Counted from the first letter of the stretch, positions 25,301-37,700 are shown. The stretch: 64,000 nucleotides of DNA from Bromus sterilis (GCA_950022295.1 OX465598.1:118279001-118343000), one strand, 5' to 3'. Notes: generated by a model from the letters alone, not told the origin. Numbers and translations: made by a program.

Positions 25301-27322
25301 TTAATAAAAGTGGGGTCCCACATGTCATTGACTCACACATTTTATAAATCAATAATTTTAAATACTGACAACTAGGGCCCAGGTGTCATAGACACAGAGG
25401 TTAATTAACCAGTTTAATTAAGTTAAAGGGGCATGGGGCCCATATGTAAGTCTCACATTTTTAATCCAACCCCAATTAATCTTAACCTAATGGCCTTGGG
25501 CCCACTCGTCAGTGAGATTAGTGGGCGGTTAGGTGATTAACTGCCGGATTAAGCCACGGGGCCCACCCGTCAGTGAGGTTAGCCCCTGGCTTAACCACGC
25601 GGGCACGCCGGCGAGGCCGAACTCCGGCGAGGTGGCCGCCTCGGCCGACTCCGGCCACGGTTCGAGGCGCAGTTTCCTCCGTTCGATCGAGCAGAGCGCC
25701 GCCAACCGATCTGTGGTGGTGGGGGTTGACGGGGATGACCGGGGCGAGCTTGAAGACGACAATGGCGGAGCTGCGCTCGGGATCCAATGGTGAAAGGCAA
25801 CCCCTGACGAAATCGAGCGCGCAAACAGGCCAAATCTCACCCACCGCATACAAGGGTCTTGATGGTGCACTTGGCGCGGACGGAAGCACGGTGGAGCGAG
25901 CACATGGTCGCCCACGACGTCGGACAGAGTGTGCGAAAGAGGAGAATCATCTACGGGCTAAACCGGCGGCTACGGGTACATGGAGATGGTGCGGAAGCTC
26001 ACCCTGAACGCGTCGAGGGGGCAGCGGGGTCGACGGAGGCTCGGAGTGGCCGGAATTTGCGGCGGCGAGCGGCGAGGCAGAGGAGGGGAACGGCGGCGTA
26101 GCGCGCGATGTAGAGGTCCACGACCCGATTCCTTGGGCGAGGCGACGAAGACGAGGACCGTGCACACGCTGGACACGACGGCGGGGTCGGGGGAGCTCAG
26201 TGGCCGCGCGGGCTCGAGGTGGCGTCCATGGCGGTCTCGGGTGCGCCGCGGGAGAGGCAGGGGAGGGAATGGGGGCGTCCGGCCTCGACCTTGTCTCCAT
26301 GAGGTAGCAGGTGAGGGAGGGGGCAGGTGAGGGGGCATGTGAAGAGGGGGGGAGCAGGTGAGCGGAGGGGGCCGGCCAGGCAGTGGCCATGTCCATGGCC
26401 GTGACGCCACGGGGGGGGGGCAGGTGAGGGAGAGAGAGAAGAGAGGGGTGGGCTGGGCCCTGGGGTGGGCTGTCACCCCAGGCGTTAGATTAGGGTTTTG
26501 TTATTTTTTGTGTTTTTCCCCTTTTTGTTTTCTTTTCTGTTAGTTCTGTTTGTAATTAGTTTAATGTCTTTTATATTTTTATACCACATAAAATTTGTTC
26601 CAAAATTATGGTTGCATCATAGTTAAGTGCCACAAAAAGTTTGGGCATTAATAAAAATCATTTAAATATTGTTATTTATGTTGAAAGGCTTTTTGGCATT
26701 GTTTTGCTACTGTTTTTATTTATTTATAATATTAAAACATTACAATAAAACCCTAATTCACTTTTATTATGGCCTAATGATTATTAGGCATTTAATAAAA
26801 ATGATTGCATACTTTTTAGTTCAATTATTATATCCACTTATTTATTATAATTTCCATGGCAATTCAACAATTCCCAACTATTGTTTTTTTTATTTAAATA
26901 TTATTCCTTTATATTACTATACCATTTTTAATAAAACAACCATTGCTATATTATCATGGCTTAAGATTGCTAGGCATTTTATAAAAAGATTCCATTATTT
27001 TGGTTCAACCAAGATTTCCAGTTTTATATTAACTTTCAAAATAATTTTTGATGGCACCACAAGATTGGTTTCACAATCAACACCGACTTGTGATTATTGT
27101 AATGGTTAGTTGGATTTGGTTTACCCATGGTCAAGTAGATTGACATGCATCCACAACTCTTGGAGCAAAGTTTTATCATCCACTTTTATTTGAAAATTTT
27201 AACAGGGTGAGAATCTGACAGAGCTATGATCAAAGGTGATCATGGCTTGATCATCACCAGTAATGATCACTAACAGTGGAATCACTGTAGTGATTACTGT
27301 TACTGATTCCGAGGGTGTTACA
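22324..27322 (-). repeat. long LTR copy B (about 5.0 kb, complete)
   Basis: Runs from TGTCACGCCCCC to GAGGGTGTTACA (the - strand reads TGTAACACCC...GGGCGTGACA). It is flanked by GCGAG (22319-22323) and GCGAT (27323-27327), a 4-of-5 match for a target duplication, so B may be a solo LTR inserted inside the A/C element. It has a 30-bp duplication near 22660-22690 absent from A and C. It is close to C at 22.78-24.04 kb but clearly diverged beyond. Confidence 0.75.
25250..25580. repeat. six-fold ~60-bp-period GGGnCCCAC repeat in LTR B
   Basis: Variants of GGGACCCACNTGTCAG occur near 25253, 25313, 25374, 25434, 25497 and 25557, giving nearly constant 60-63 bp spacing. A weaker three- to four-fold version with ~58-bp steps is in copy A (20542-20720) and copy C (31223-31400). 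Spacers are AT-rich (TTAATTAA-like). Confidence 0.65.
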
Positions 27323-28314
27323 GCGATGGACGAAGAGAACCATTTTCCTGCTTGTTAAGACGAGGCGGACCAAATTGGCAAAGTTCTCGTCCATCGGTGG
27401 TCACCGAAAAGTCATCAACAATCGTAACTAGTTGCACAGACAATGTAGCACACCAAAGTGTTTACATAAGCAGGGAATTATCACTGCTTAGGTTATAATG
27501 ATCGCAAGAAAGTTTAAACAGACCAATGGAAAGGAAAAATGTGATTGTCTGATCATACAGACCAATGGAAGGGAAAAAGTGATGATACACAAGTATCACG
27601 TGTATATCTTTCCCAAGGAAAAGCACAACACGATATACACGACCAAGTTATATTGGCAGAGAGCCAAGGGAGGTTGTCGATGATAACACAAATCATCGAG
27701 GGGCAAGGATGGTATTTCACACGATGAATCCAATCGACACATGGAAGAAGCCATGTAAGATTAGTCAGATAATAATCCACCAAGGTCGGGTGGTTCGCAA
27801 AGAATCTGATGTGAGTATCGACACTCAACCAGAAGGAGAAAGATTGCAAAGGCATCGGGTGATAGAAGCATCGAAATAATTTGATGCTTAAGTACAAGGA
27901 AATTATGACCTTCAGATCGGGAGGTGGACGTAATTATCCATACGGACATATCGGTGGCACGGGATTGCAAAGGCGATGAACAAGTAGGTTCTCGGGAATT
28001 TATCGAAGAGCAATCTTCGAAATCTTCAGGTGAATCAGGCGATCATCGGGAATGCAGAGGTCTCCGGGAGGAAGGAGGTTCGTGAACCTAAGTCAGAGTT
28101 ATTAAAACTTTACCAGCAAGGATAAGAGAGCAGAGTCCCAGAGCATAGGTACGGAGAAAAAGATCCTAATACCAAAGATATCACACGTAGTGACATCGAT
28201 GTGGGCCCGTAAGCCAAACATTAAGTTAGCAAGGTAGTTTTGCAAATACTAGACTCGACTTCGACCAAGGAGTGGTTAGGGGCTTCCTACAGGCAGTCGG
28301 CTCTGATACCAACT
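27323..28314 (-). mobile_element. short non-coding internal region of the A/C retroelement
   Basis: About 1 kb between LTR B and LTR C. On the - strand it starts at C with a 3-nt spacer and a primer-binding site, then runs without any gag or pol similarity I can see. No polypurine tract adjoins B or A on the correct side. The original internal region was probably longer and was lost by a deletion that also removed the start of LTR A. Confidence 0.6.
28299..28311 (-). other. primer-binding site of the long-LTR element
   Basis: GGCTCTGATACCA on the + strand is TGGTATCAGAGCC on the - strand, complementary to initiator Met-tRNA. It sits 3 nt from the end of LTR C. It identifies C as the 5' LTR of an element transcribed toward lower coordinates. 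Confidence 0.82.
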
Positions 28315-31300
28315 TGTGACGCCCCCAAAATCAGACCGTGTACAGTAATCATACACGCAAGGTACACGATCGAGATTAAGGACTCACGATGAGATATCAC
28401 AACACAACTCTACAAATAAAATAATACAAGCTGTTTAATACAAGCCAGGGGCCACGAGGGCTCGAATACAACAGCTCGAGAGCACAAAGTCAGCGGAAGC
28501 AATAGTATCTGAATACAGACACAAGGATACAAGGTTGCCTTAAGAAGGCTAGCACAAATAACAACAGATCGAAAAGGCGAGGCCTCCTGCCTGGGAACCT
28601 CCAAGCTACTCCTGGTCAACGGGGAACTCGACGTCGTAGAAGGCATCGGGGGTCTCCTGCTCCTGGGCTCCAACGTCGACTGCAGCGGCCGATCAGGAAA
28701 AACAGTAAAGGAAATAAAGCAGGTGAGTATCTAGTATACCCGCGAGTCTTACGTCCGCTACTAAGCATTATGCATTGTATCAACGGAAAGAAGAGGCTGT
28801 ATATAGTGGACTGAAAGATAGAAATCCAGAGAAAGGGTAAGAAGCTAGGCCTATCGAAGACTAGCATCTTCCGACGATGTCTTGCAACATGAGGTAAGAA
28901 TCAGCCAACAGTTTATATAAAGCATAAAGTAACAATGCAGCAGAAGTTGCTGCAGCATTGTATAATAATAAGTTGTAATAATTAGCAATGCCTCCGAGTT
29001 CACCTCCTCGACATCCCCGCGAGGAAGAAAAACCCGGAACCATATAGTTTAATAATAATAGTTTCTAGTGGTAAGATCCAGCTTCAGCATAAAGCGTCCT
29101 GTTACCGTGGACACGGCTATTCGAATAGATTAATCTTCCCTGCAGGGGTGCACTTGTGTTACGCTACATGCACGGATCTCCAGGGTGGCGGGAACCTTAT
29201 CAGGGAACGCTCCACCGAGGCTATCCGACACTTCATAGCCCATCTTTCAAACTCAACAGAGAGGTCATCCGCCGGACTATATCCTATGTACGCGGGGCTT
29301 TGGACCCTAACCCCGACGTACTCCTGCACGGTGCGAGGCTGGCCGGTGAAGTTAAAGCAAATCCAAATAAGACACCACCGCGCGAGCAAATAAGACAACA
29401 CCACTTCCCGGCGCAGGCCGCGGTACTGCTGACGTCTGAAGAGTCCTCGGACGACACTAAGAAGCAGAGGAGCCCACAACTCGTAGTTCCCACGGGTAGG
29501 TAGTGCGTACATGGCATATAGCCAACTCAAGACATTCACTGAACCATTTAGCATTTTAATTAACCTGCAAGACAACCGTTATCGTTGCCTCGACTTAACT
29601 GACCCGCGGACAACGACAGCAGCCAGGACCACCAGTACATCGGTGCCTGCCCCGTCGTCCCACCAAGTCACTGCGGTTACCAACAAGGTGAACCGTCTCC
29701 TTACCTTGTCTCGCGTGTGCTCCGGGAGGAGCTCGACTTTCGGGGGTTGGTAACTCTCGCGGCCAACGATCAGGGGCCAAGCACACCGGTACACTGGTCG
29801 TACCCTCCCTGTCGTCCCGTCGCAATACCACTCGCGGGCACCGTTGGGTCGCCCGACTTCTTACCTTTAAGGACACCAGTTGGTTCGAGTCCCTACCGTT
29901 AAGTGAAACCAGGAGGAATCACCCTCGATGGTACACTTAAGACGTTTGACAGAGACATCATCGGAATGAACTAAAGAGGTAAACCTCATATCATCCCGGT
30001 GATGCTACGCTACTGAGCCGACGAGAGTGGAATACGAGTCCATTCCACTCGTAAGCCAAACTCGAAGCAGCTCGGCAGAGTCTCGCCGTTGTAGTTTCCC
30101 TAGGGCGTCTGCATTGATCCGTACCTGTTGCAGTTGTAATATATCGTTCCCGCGATCACTCCCAGAGTGATCACGGCCCGCTATTCTAAACCTAACTAAC
30201 AATGCGCAAGGTTTACTGCTGAATAATGCATAAGTAAAAATAGGCAGCATAGGATTAAAGGAAGGTACATCAATGGGCGACAAAAATAGGCTATGCAATT
30301 GAATAGGATTGTAATCGTAGCAGCAGCAGTAACAATGCCTAGTGCAAGAAATGTACGGAAAGATAGGCGATATCTAGGGAAGAGAATGGCTTTGCTTGCC
30401 TGGTAGCTCGACAGTAGCGGTACGGTCGTCGACGAAGTAGTCGTACTCAGCACCGGTGTAGTCGACGACAGCAGCGGGGTCTACCGGAGATTAAGGGGGG
30501 AAGAAACAATAAATACACAACAATAATGGCAATACAAATGCAAGACATAACAGATGAATTGTAAACGGGGTTCTAACGCAGTACGATGCACGTTGCTCGG
30601 AGCGGGAATTTATCCGGTGATGACTCAACAGTACCGGGTGATTACCGGACAGATGATCCGGAAGGGAAGGTTCCATGTCTGCAGTGTTAGAGACATCTGA
30701 CAGGCATGTGGATAGTGTATCCGTGTTAGTTGATCCATTCAGAACAACCTTCGTGTTCGAAATAAATTCATCCGAAGGGTTTATCGGTATCGGGCAATTA
30801 TCGGACTGACGGTACCGGAGGGGGACGGTTCGATGTTCGGCATGTTAGAGGGGTGTGGTGGGAGTATGAGTAACGTATTCATAATCGTGGATCCGTTCTG
30901 AGTAACTTTCGTATACAAAAGATTTTCATCCGGACAACGTATATCGGTACCGGGAATTTTCGACAGACGGCCCGAAGGGGGAAATGTCGATGATCGGTGT
31001 GTTAGGGGGGTGGGGTTGGTATACGGATAGCGTATCCATATTCGTTATATTCTTCTGATCAACTTTCATGTATAAAGTTTTTTAATCTGAGCTACGGTTT
31101 ATTTTCTATGATTTTCTAAAGTTTTAAGCAATTTAAATCATTTTCTAAATTATTTTTGAATTATTTTATTAATTTAACAGAAACATTATCCACAATAGTT
31201 TGACTGGTCAAACCTGACATATGGGACCCACATGTCAACCTCACAGTCAAATAAAACATTTTTATTAATTTAAATTACCCTGGACCCACATGTCATACAC

Positions 31301-33123
31301 TAGCAGTTTAATTTAAATTTAATTAACTTAACAGGGCCTAGGACCCACATGTCAGTGAGTCATTAGGGGTAGTTAAGCCAGTGACCGGGCGGGCCCGCCT
31401 GTCGGCGACACGGCCATCGCCGGCGACGGCAGAGTTCGCCGGAGTTGAGCGTGCGCTCGATTCCGGCGACCATTTTGAGCGGGGTTTGCTCCTACGTGCT
31501 CCTGGGGGAGTGCTGCGTCGAATGGTGGCGTTGGCCTCGCCGGGGAGTCGCCGGAACGACGCCGGCGACGACAGAGGCGGCGGCCCGTGTTCGGACCTTT
31601 ACGGAATCGGGGCTAGAGGGGGTTTGAGCGCGCGCTGAGTGTTCTAACGGGACCTACGGCTCGTGGGGAGCTCGATGGGGACGCGCACGGGAACAAATGG
31701 TTCCCGTGGTTAAGCCGACGACGAGCGCGCGACGGCGGGTTCGGTTTGAGGAGGGCGCCATCTACGGGCACGGGGAGAGATAGAGGAACACGTCGTTCCG
31801 TGCGGGAGGCTCACCGGGGCGTGTAGCCGTTAGAGCGGGCTCGGGGAGGGGCGGGCGTGGCCGGAATTGCGACGACGAGCGGCGGGGCAGAGGAGGGGAA
31901 CGGCGGCGTAGCGCGCGTTGTAGTCGTCCTCGCGGCGATTCCCTGCTCGAGGTGGTGAAGACGAGGCCGGCGCAGCACTGGGACACGTCGGCGTGGACTG
32001 CGGAGGACGATGGTCGCGTGGGTTCACGGAGGTGCTCCCATGGCGGCGGCGGGCGTGGACGAGCAGAGCGGGAGGGAGGCGATGGGGGTGAGTTGGGAGG
32101 GGCGCGGCTAGGGTTAGGGTTCCCGAGGGACGGCTTTCTTATCCACAGAGGGCGCAGTGGAGCAGGTGGAGAGGGGGAGCAGGTAGAGGAGGGGGCCATG
32201 GCGCCCTGCCCATGGCCATGCTGCCACGGGAGGGGAGCAGGTGAGGGGTGGTTGGGGGGTAGGGGAGAGAGAAGAGAGGAGGGGGGCCCGGGTGGGCGGG
32301 CCCAGCCCCAGGCGAGGCTTAGGTTTTTTTTGATTTCTTTGTTTATATTTTATTTATTCTTTTATGTTTCTATTTTATTTGTTCAACAAATGGTTTTTTG
32401 TTACATATGAGACTTGCTCCATAATTTCATTCGCAATTTAATATACTGCTATAAAAAGTTTGGGACTCATATAAAATCATTTGCATTTTTGTTATATTTA
32501 AAATGGATTAAATGCCACTGATTTGACACTGTTTTTATTTGTTTAACATTTTTAAACATGGTAATAAAATCCCATTTCATTTTTAATATGACCTATTGAT
32601 TATTAGGCATTTTACAAAATTGCTTTCACATTTTTTTAGTTCATTTGAAATTCCCACTTGTTTATTTAATTTACCACAGCCATTTAATAATTCCCAAACA
32701 TTTATTTTTATTTCATATCACTATACCATTTTAATAAAAAAACATTGCTATATTATCATGGCCTAAGATTGCTAGGCATTTTATTTAATATGTTTCATTA
32801 ACTTTGGTTTAACTATGATTTCCATTTGTATATTAATTTTCAAAACAATCGGGATAACCCCACAACATTGGTTCCATCATTAGCATTGGCTTGTGATTAT
32901 CCAAATGGCTAGTTGGATTTGGTTTAACCATGGTCAAGATGATTGACATGCATCCACAATCCTTGGAGCAAAGTTTTATAATTTATCCAAATTGAAAATT
33001 TTATCCGGGTTGGAAATTGACAGAGCTATGATCAAAGGTGATCATGGCTTAATCAGCAACAGTAATGATCACTAACAGTGGAATCACTGTAGTGATTACT
33101 GTACTGGATCTGAGGGTGTTACA
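28315..33123 (-). repeat. long LTR copy C (about 4.8 kb, mosaic)
   Basis: Complete LTR from TGTGACGCCCCC to GAGGGTGTTACA. It resembles A at 28585-28700 (no 30-bp duplication, GATCAGGAAAAAC). It resembles B from about 28737 to 29970 (for example CTGCAAGACAACC, CCTCGACTT, CACCGGTAC), and A again from about 30000 to 33013. This pattern indicates gene conversion or recombination between copies. It ends at 33123 beside the right part of the enclosing + LTR. Confidence 0.78.
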
Positions 33124-33884
33124 ACTTGGAACCTGCATCTTGTTCATAGATAACATTAACTGAATCATATTTAATAACTTGTTCAACGTGTGTGTGCCTT
33201 GACTGCTTCTTCTTCGTCGGGATGCGAAGAGGAGGACATGGATAGGATAGGTGTTATGCTTGCGTAAGTAGTTGATAGCAAGACTTGTTGGAGGCGATTC
33301 CTCATTGAATGCTTGGCTTCTTGTCTTACTCTCTAGATCGTTAGCCACTTCATAAATGCTAGTGCGACAGCAACCTCACCACATACCAATCCTTACCGTA
33401 AACTACTAGTTGTCCTAGAATGACGAGTGATGGAGTCCTTGCTGGGTCAGTTGACCACTACAGTTGAATGCTGAGTACTCCTGTACTCATGATACTACCC
33501 CCAAACTCTTTCAGGGTTCCTGATCGACAACAGGTATGGTGATCGACGTTTCACGTGGAGACTCGACGACGACTAGTTAAGCGGATCCCGACGGAGGGCC
33601 TGGACCCGTGTGGTTATGGGGATCGATGATTTTCTCTTTGCCACTAGGCAATTGATTGTAGTCTGTACTCAAACATGTATCTTCCGCTGTTGTATTGTAT
33701 TAAGGCAGTTGTATGCCGATTGTATGAGATGTTGTATCTTTGTATCTGTAATGTTGTGATATCATGTTGGAAATCCGGGGCATATGACTCCGTCATATGT
33801 CGCGGTGGGACCGGTATGTGCTTCGTCCCCGGATCTGGATGGAAACAGCTAGATCTGGAACAGTACCGCATATCGGGCCTTACA
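33124..33884 (+). mobile_element. right part of the long +-strand LTR
   Basis: Sequence from the end of copy C to ...CGGGCCTTACA. It ends exactly where LINE ORF1 resumes and is followed by the second (A)ACTC duplication. T-rich, polyadenylation-like sequence (TTGTATTGTATTAAGG, 33690-33705) lies near its end. It is the 3' end of the LTR beginning at 14698. Confidence 0.7.
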
Positions 33885-34510
33885 ACTCAATAGTGTCCAG
33901 CAGAATCTGCGAGGGTTTTGTGAATCTGTCATACTGTGCTAAGATCACCGCAAATCCTCTAAAATTCCAGGGTCCCTCTTCCATCACTCTTTCCCAATCT
34001 CCCAGACACATGAACTGCATGGTGTACAAGTTACCTTCAAGGTGCCTGATGTTGACATCTTTTGCCAGGTCCCAAGCCGATCTCATGTTCTTGTAGAACC
34101 AGTATTGGTTGTATGGTTTCGGCGTGTGGATTCGGGCAATGGCTAGCCATCAGACCGTCACAGCCGGTAACGAATCTTGCTCCTCCACAACTAGGTCATC
34201 CATGTCCTCCTCTGCTAGCCCCAACTCGCCCATCATCGCCTCGATCTCCTTCGAGGCCGACCCCAATCCCGATACGCCATTCATCTTGAAAACCCTAGCC
34301 CGAAACCACCGTCTCGAGCTCTTGTGAGGAACCCTAGCCCTTTTATCCTACTGTGGAGGGACGACGAGAGCAAACTCCACGATCTCTTCGGAGGAAATAC
34401 CTAGGGCAGGGAAGGAACGATCTCTACGCTGTGATCCAAAATCGCGGCGAAAGAAGGGAACCCTAACTCGCCGAGAGACGAGAAGGAAAAACAGGACCAC
34501 ACGACTGCCG
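33885..34510 (-). mobile_element. LINE 5' portion: 5' UTR and ORF1 N terminus
   Basis: On the - strand, an ORF1 start near 34286 (MNGVSGLGSASKEIE) is followed by an in-frame TGA (34146-34148) and then MRSAWDLAKDVNIRHLEGN and WNFRGFAVILAQYDRFTKP, the DUF4283 part of plant L1 ORF1. The frame reaches 33885 and continues in sense with the part at 14697 once the insert and one target duplication are removed. About 210 bp of probable 5' UTR lie between 34287 and 34500; the exact 5' end is uncertain. Confidence 0.82.
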
Positions 34511-34792
34511 TTTTTTTTTTGAGCGGTTCACGATGAACATGCCGGTGCGTGCGTGCACACGCTTACTAGAAGTGGGCCGTAATACAGTCCACTCGGCGCT
34601 TCTACAAGGGCCCATCAAAAACTGCCATTCTCTCTCTCGTCTTCGCTCCACCTCCCCACTGGAGTCTGTATTTGGAGGGAGCGGAAGTGAAGTCGCGCGC
34701 CCAATCCCCTCCATTTTCCCGCCTTCCCCAAACCCTAGCCTCGGAGGCGATTTTCGATCCATCCCACCGCCGGCAAGAAGACGACGGAGAGG
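34511..34792 (+). promoter_or_regulatory. FAS2 proximal promoter and 5' UTR
   Basis: Only about 290 bp separate the LINE 5' end from the FAS2 start codon. The region holds two Site II-type TGGGCC motifs (34573-34578, and GGGCCCA at 34608-34614), an E2F-type TTTCCCGCC (34715-34723) and a telo-box AAACCCTA (34730-34737). This combination is typical of plant S-phase and proliferation genes. No TATA box is evident. The 5' end of the transcript cannot be placed from sequence alone. Confidence 0.65.
34715..34723 (+). promoter_or_regulatory. E2F binding site
   Basis: TTTCCCGCC matches the E2F consensus TTTSSCGC and lies 70 bp before the FAS2 start codon. CAF-1 genes are known E2F targets in plants (FAS1 in Arabidopsis). 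Function here is inferred. Confidence 0.65.
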
Positions 34793-37700
34793 ATGCGGGG
34801 CGGCACGGTGCAGATCAACTGGCACGACCTGCAGCCGGTGCTCACCCTCGACTTCCACCCCGTCTCCCGCCGCCTCGCCACCGGCGGAGGAGACCACGAC
34901 ATAAAGGTCCGCCATTCTCTTTTCTCCCCATATCGTGACTGTGCCGTGCCTCCGAGGTCTTGACTGTGGTTGATCTTCAAGCTGGGGTTACATGTACGGT
35001 CCTTGAACTTTACGCCTCGATTTCCCCCTCCGATTTCATGACGTTTGGCTTGCAGATCTGGGTGATTGCGTCAGATGATTCAGAGGAGAAGCTCCCCACC
35101 GCTTCCTACGTGAGCAGCCTCTCCTCTCATAGCTCCGCCGTTAACGTTCTCCGCTTCTCTCCTTCTGGTAGGTGGCAACGCATTTTCATATCTATTCTTC
35201 TGTGTGAGGAAAATTGAAAATAAACACGAACATCTTCGAGCAGTTACTATTGTGAGCTTAGGAAGCATCTATTTATTATTTTCATTTAATTCGAGCAGTT
35301 ACTTCCGTTTTGTTTCCTGAGGGAAATTGAAAATAAACACGAACTCAATGTTTTTGTTTTGTTTGAACACGCTTAACTAACCCCATCATTTCCACTGGTT
35401 ACATGCAGGTGAAAATCTAGCGTCAGGCGCTGATGGTATTGTTCAATTTTGCACTGGCACTTTTTGTTTCACTGTTACAGAAGGCACCAGTTCTCCTTAT
35501 TCAATCAAGGAAGAAATTTATCGGTTGTTCCTATACGAAATGAAAAACTGGCATAAAAGTATTTGTCTGCCACCACTCTGCTAGGTCCTGTAGTCGGCAT
35601 GTTTGTCACGGGTTGTACTCAAAAGCATGATTGTGTACCGCTTGGTTGACAGGTTGAGCATTTATATCTGTTGTAGAAGTGGAACTTAAATCGTCCTACT
35701 TGAAGCTATCTTTGTTGTACTCAAAAGCATGGCTGTGTACCACTTGGTTCAGCATTTACATCTGCTGTAAAAGTAGAACATAACTCGTCCTACTTCAAGC
35801 TATCTTTGTTGTAGTTAAATGATCCGGGTGAAAATTTTCATGTCCTAGTTATGTAAACTGGCTTCTTCTGTAATTGACATGTGGTGGTTAAATTTTGACC
35901 AGGAAAAGCAGTAAATTTTTATGCTGCAGCATTTTGAATTATATTTCTATGCTTGTCCATATAACTTAGGGTTTAAAAGTTCTAAAAAATCAAGACCAAA
36001 CTGGAAAGCTGTTGTATGCTGTTCATCCAGTCACCATATTAACCTTCATGCTTGTAATTTTGCTCCCATCTCTCAAGAGTTTGTTCTTAATTGTTGAACA
36101 CGTTATTTCCAACAATCTTTATGCACCAAGATTCTAGGTTTGCAACATCAATAACTGAAGGCACCCCTTGTATTTCATTAAGATCGTGAAATGCTTCACG
36201 CACCAAGAGACTAACATTTATATTGGGAGAGACTTAATTCCTGCACCTTTGTGACAGGTGGTGGTATTACCCTTTGGAAATTGCATTCCACTGATGATGG
36301 CGAGGCCTGGAAAGTGCGCAAATCGTTATTGTGAGACATACCATCTGAAAACAATGGTTCCTGGAAGCAGTACTCTTGTTTTGATGGTTGCTCAATTTTT
36401 TTTCCTTATTTGTATGATAGGTTCCATCGAAAGGATGTTCTTGACCTGCAGTGGTCTAGTGATGGTTCCTACCTTGTTTCTGCTTCAGTTGACAACAGTT
36501 GCATAATATGGGACGCTAATAAAGGTAATTCCTACCACAACAGGAGATCTGATGTTTGCACCATCTTGGCTTCTGTATCATATGCTTGATATGCAACATC
36601 ATTCTCAGGTGCGGTGCAACAGTTGTTGGAAGGCCATTTGCATTATGTTCAGGGGGTGGCATGGGATCCTCTGGGTCAATATATTGCTTCTTTGAGCTCT
36701 GATAGAACCTGTAAAATTTATGCAAATAAGCCTCAAGGCAAATCGAAGAATACGGAAAAGATGAACTTTGTTTGCCAGCACACGCTAGTGAAGGGAGAAC
36801 ATCAAAATCACGAAGAGTCCAAGGTTCGTTTGATGTACCTTAGCTGCCATATCCTTTCGATGTGCATTGAACAAGATAATCCTTTATCCCTTGCAGCCAC
36901 CAGTTAAAACTCATTTGTTTCATGATGAGACATTACCATCTTTCTTCCGGAGGTTGGCATGGTCGCCGGATGGGTCTTTTCTGGTACTGCCAGCGGGTAT
37001 AGTTATTTTGCCATCTGCACACATTTTAGCTTACCTTCACCATATTCTCTGTCCAATTGACAAGTTTGTCTCTCTTCTGTTTCTTAACCAGGCATGTGCA
37101 AATACTCATCTGAAGTGATCAATACTGCCTATATTTTGTCAAGGAGAGACCTGTCGAGGTAGCACATTTAATACTTGAAATACCATTTCTATGTTCCTCC
37201 TTTTGAGTTCAGCTGGTACCTACAACAACATATTGTGAAAAATAAAGCATCAAATAAGCTCTCACTGAACACGAACATCCAATCACAAGTAAACTTGAAG
37301 ATGTCTGTACATAGTTACTCAGGTGCTTCTGGAATTCATACAACTTACTTCATCTAACGTGCTAATCTTTCAGTGCTCTTTGATTGCCTAGTTGTCTTAG
37401 AATGTTTAAATAATTGTGTTGTTTCTAGATGCATGCTAAATTCTTAACATCTTATTTCTTGAGCGTATAACTCATCCCATTATACATAGGTTTGTAGTTC
37501 AATAGGATACTAATTTACTCCGCCTTGCAGGCCTGCGATACAACTCCCTGGTGCAAGTAAAGCTATAGTAGCAGTTCGTTTTTGTCCTATTGTTTTCAAC
37601 CTGCGCGGTTCTCAATCAGGTAGCTCCATTGCTTTGCAGCCCCGCTAGGAGTTTCTCACGGTTTAACTGATCTGTTACAGTGAAATTGAACTACTTCTGT

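Noticed and set aside
18466..30298. Frames of 60-140 codons repeated in three copies (near 18.5, 23.2 and 29.2 kb) on both strands
   Set aside because: They look like a conserved gene family, but they lie inside LTR copies A, B and C, overlap on both strands, and are conserved only because the LTRs are recent duplicates.
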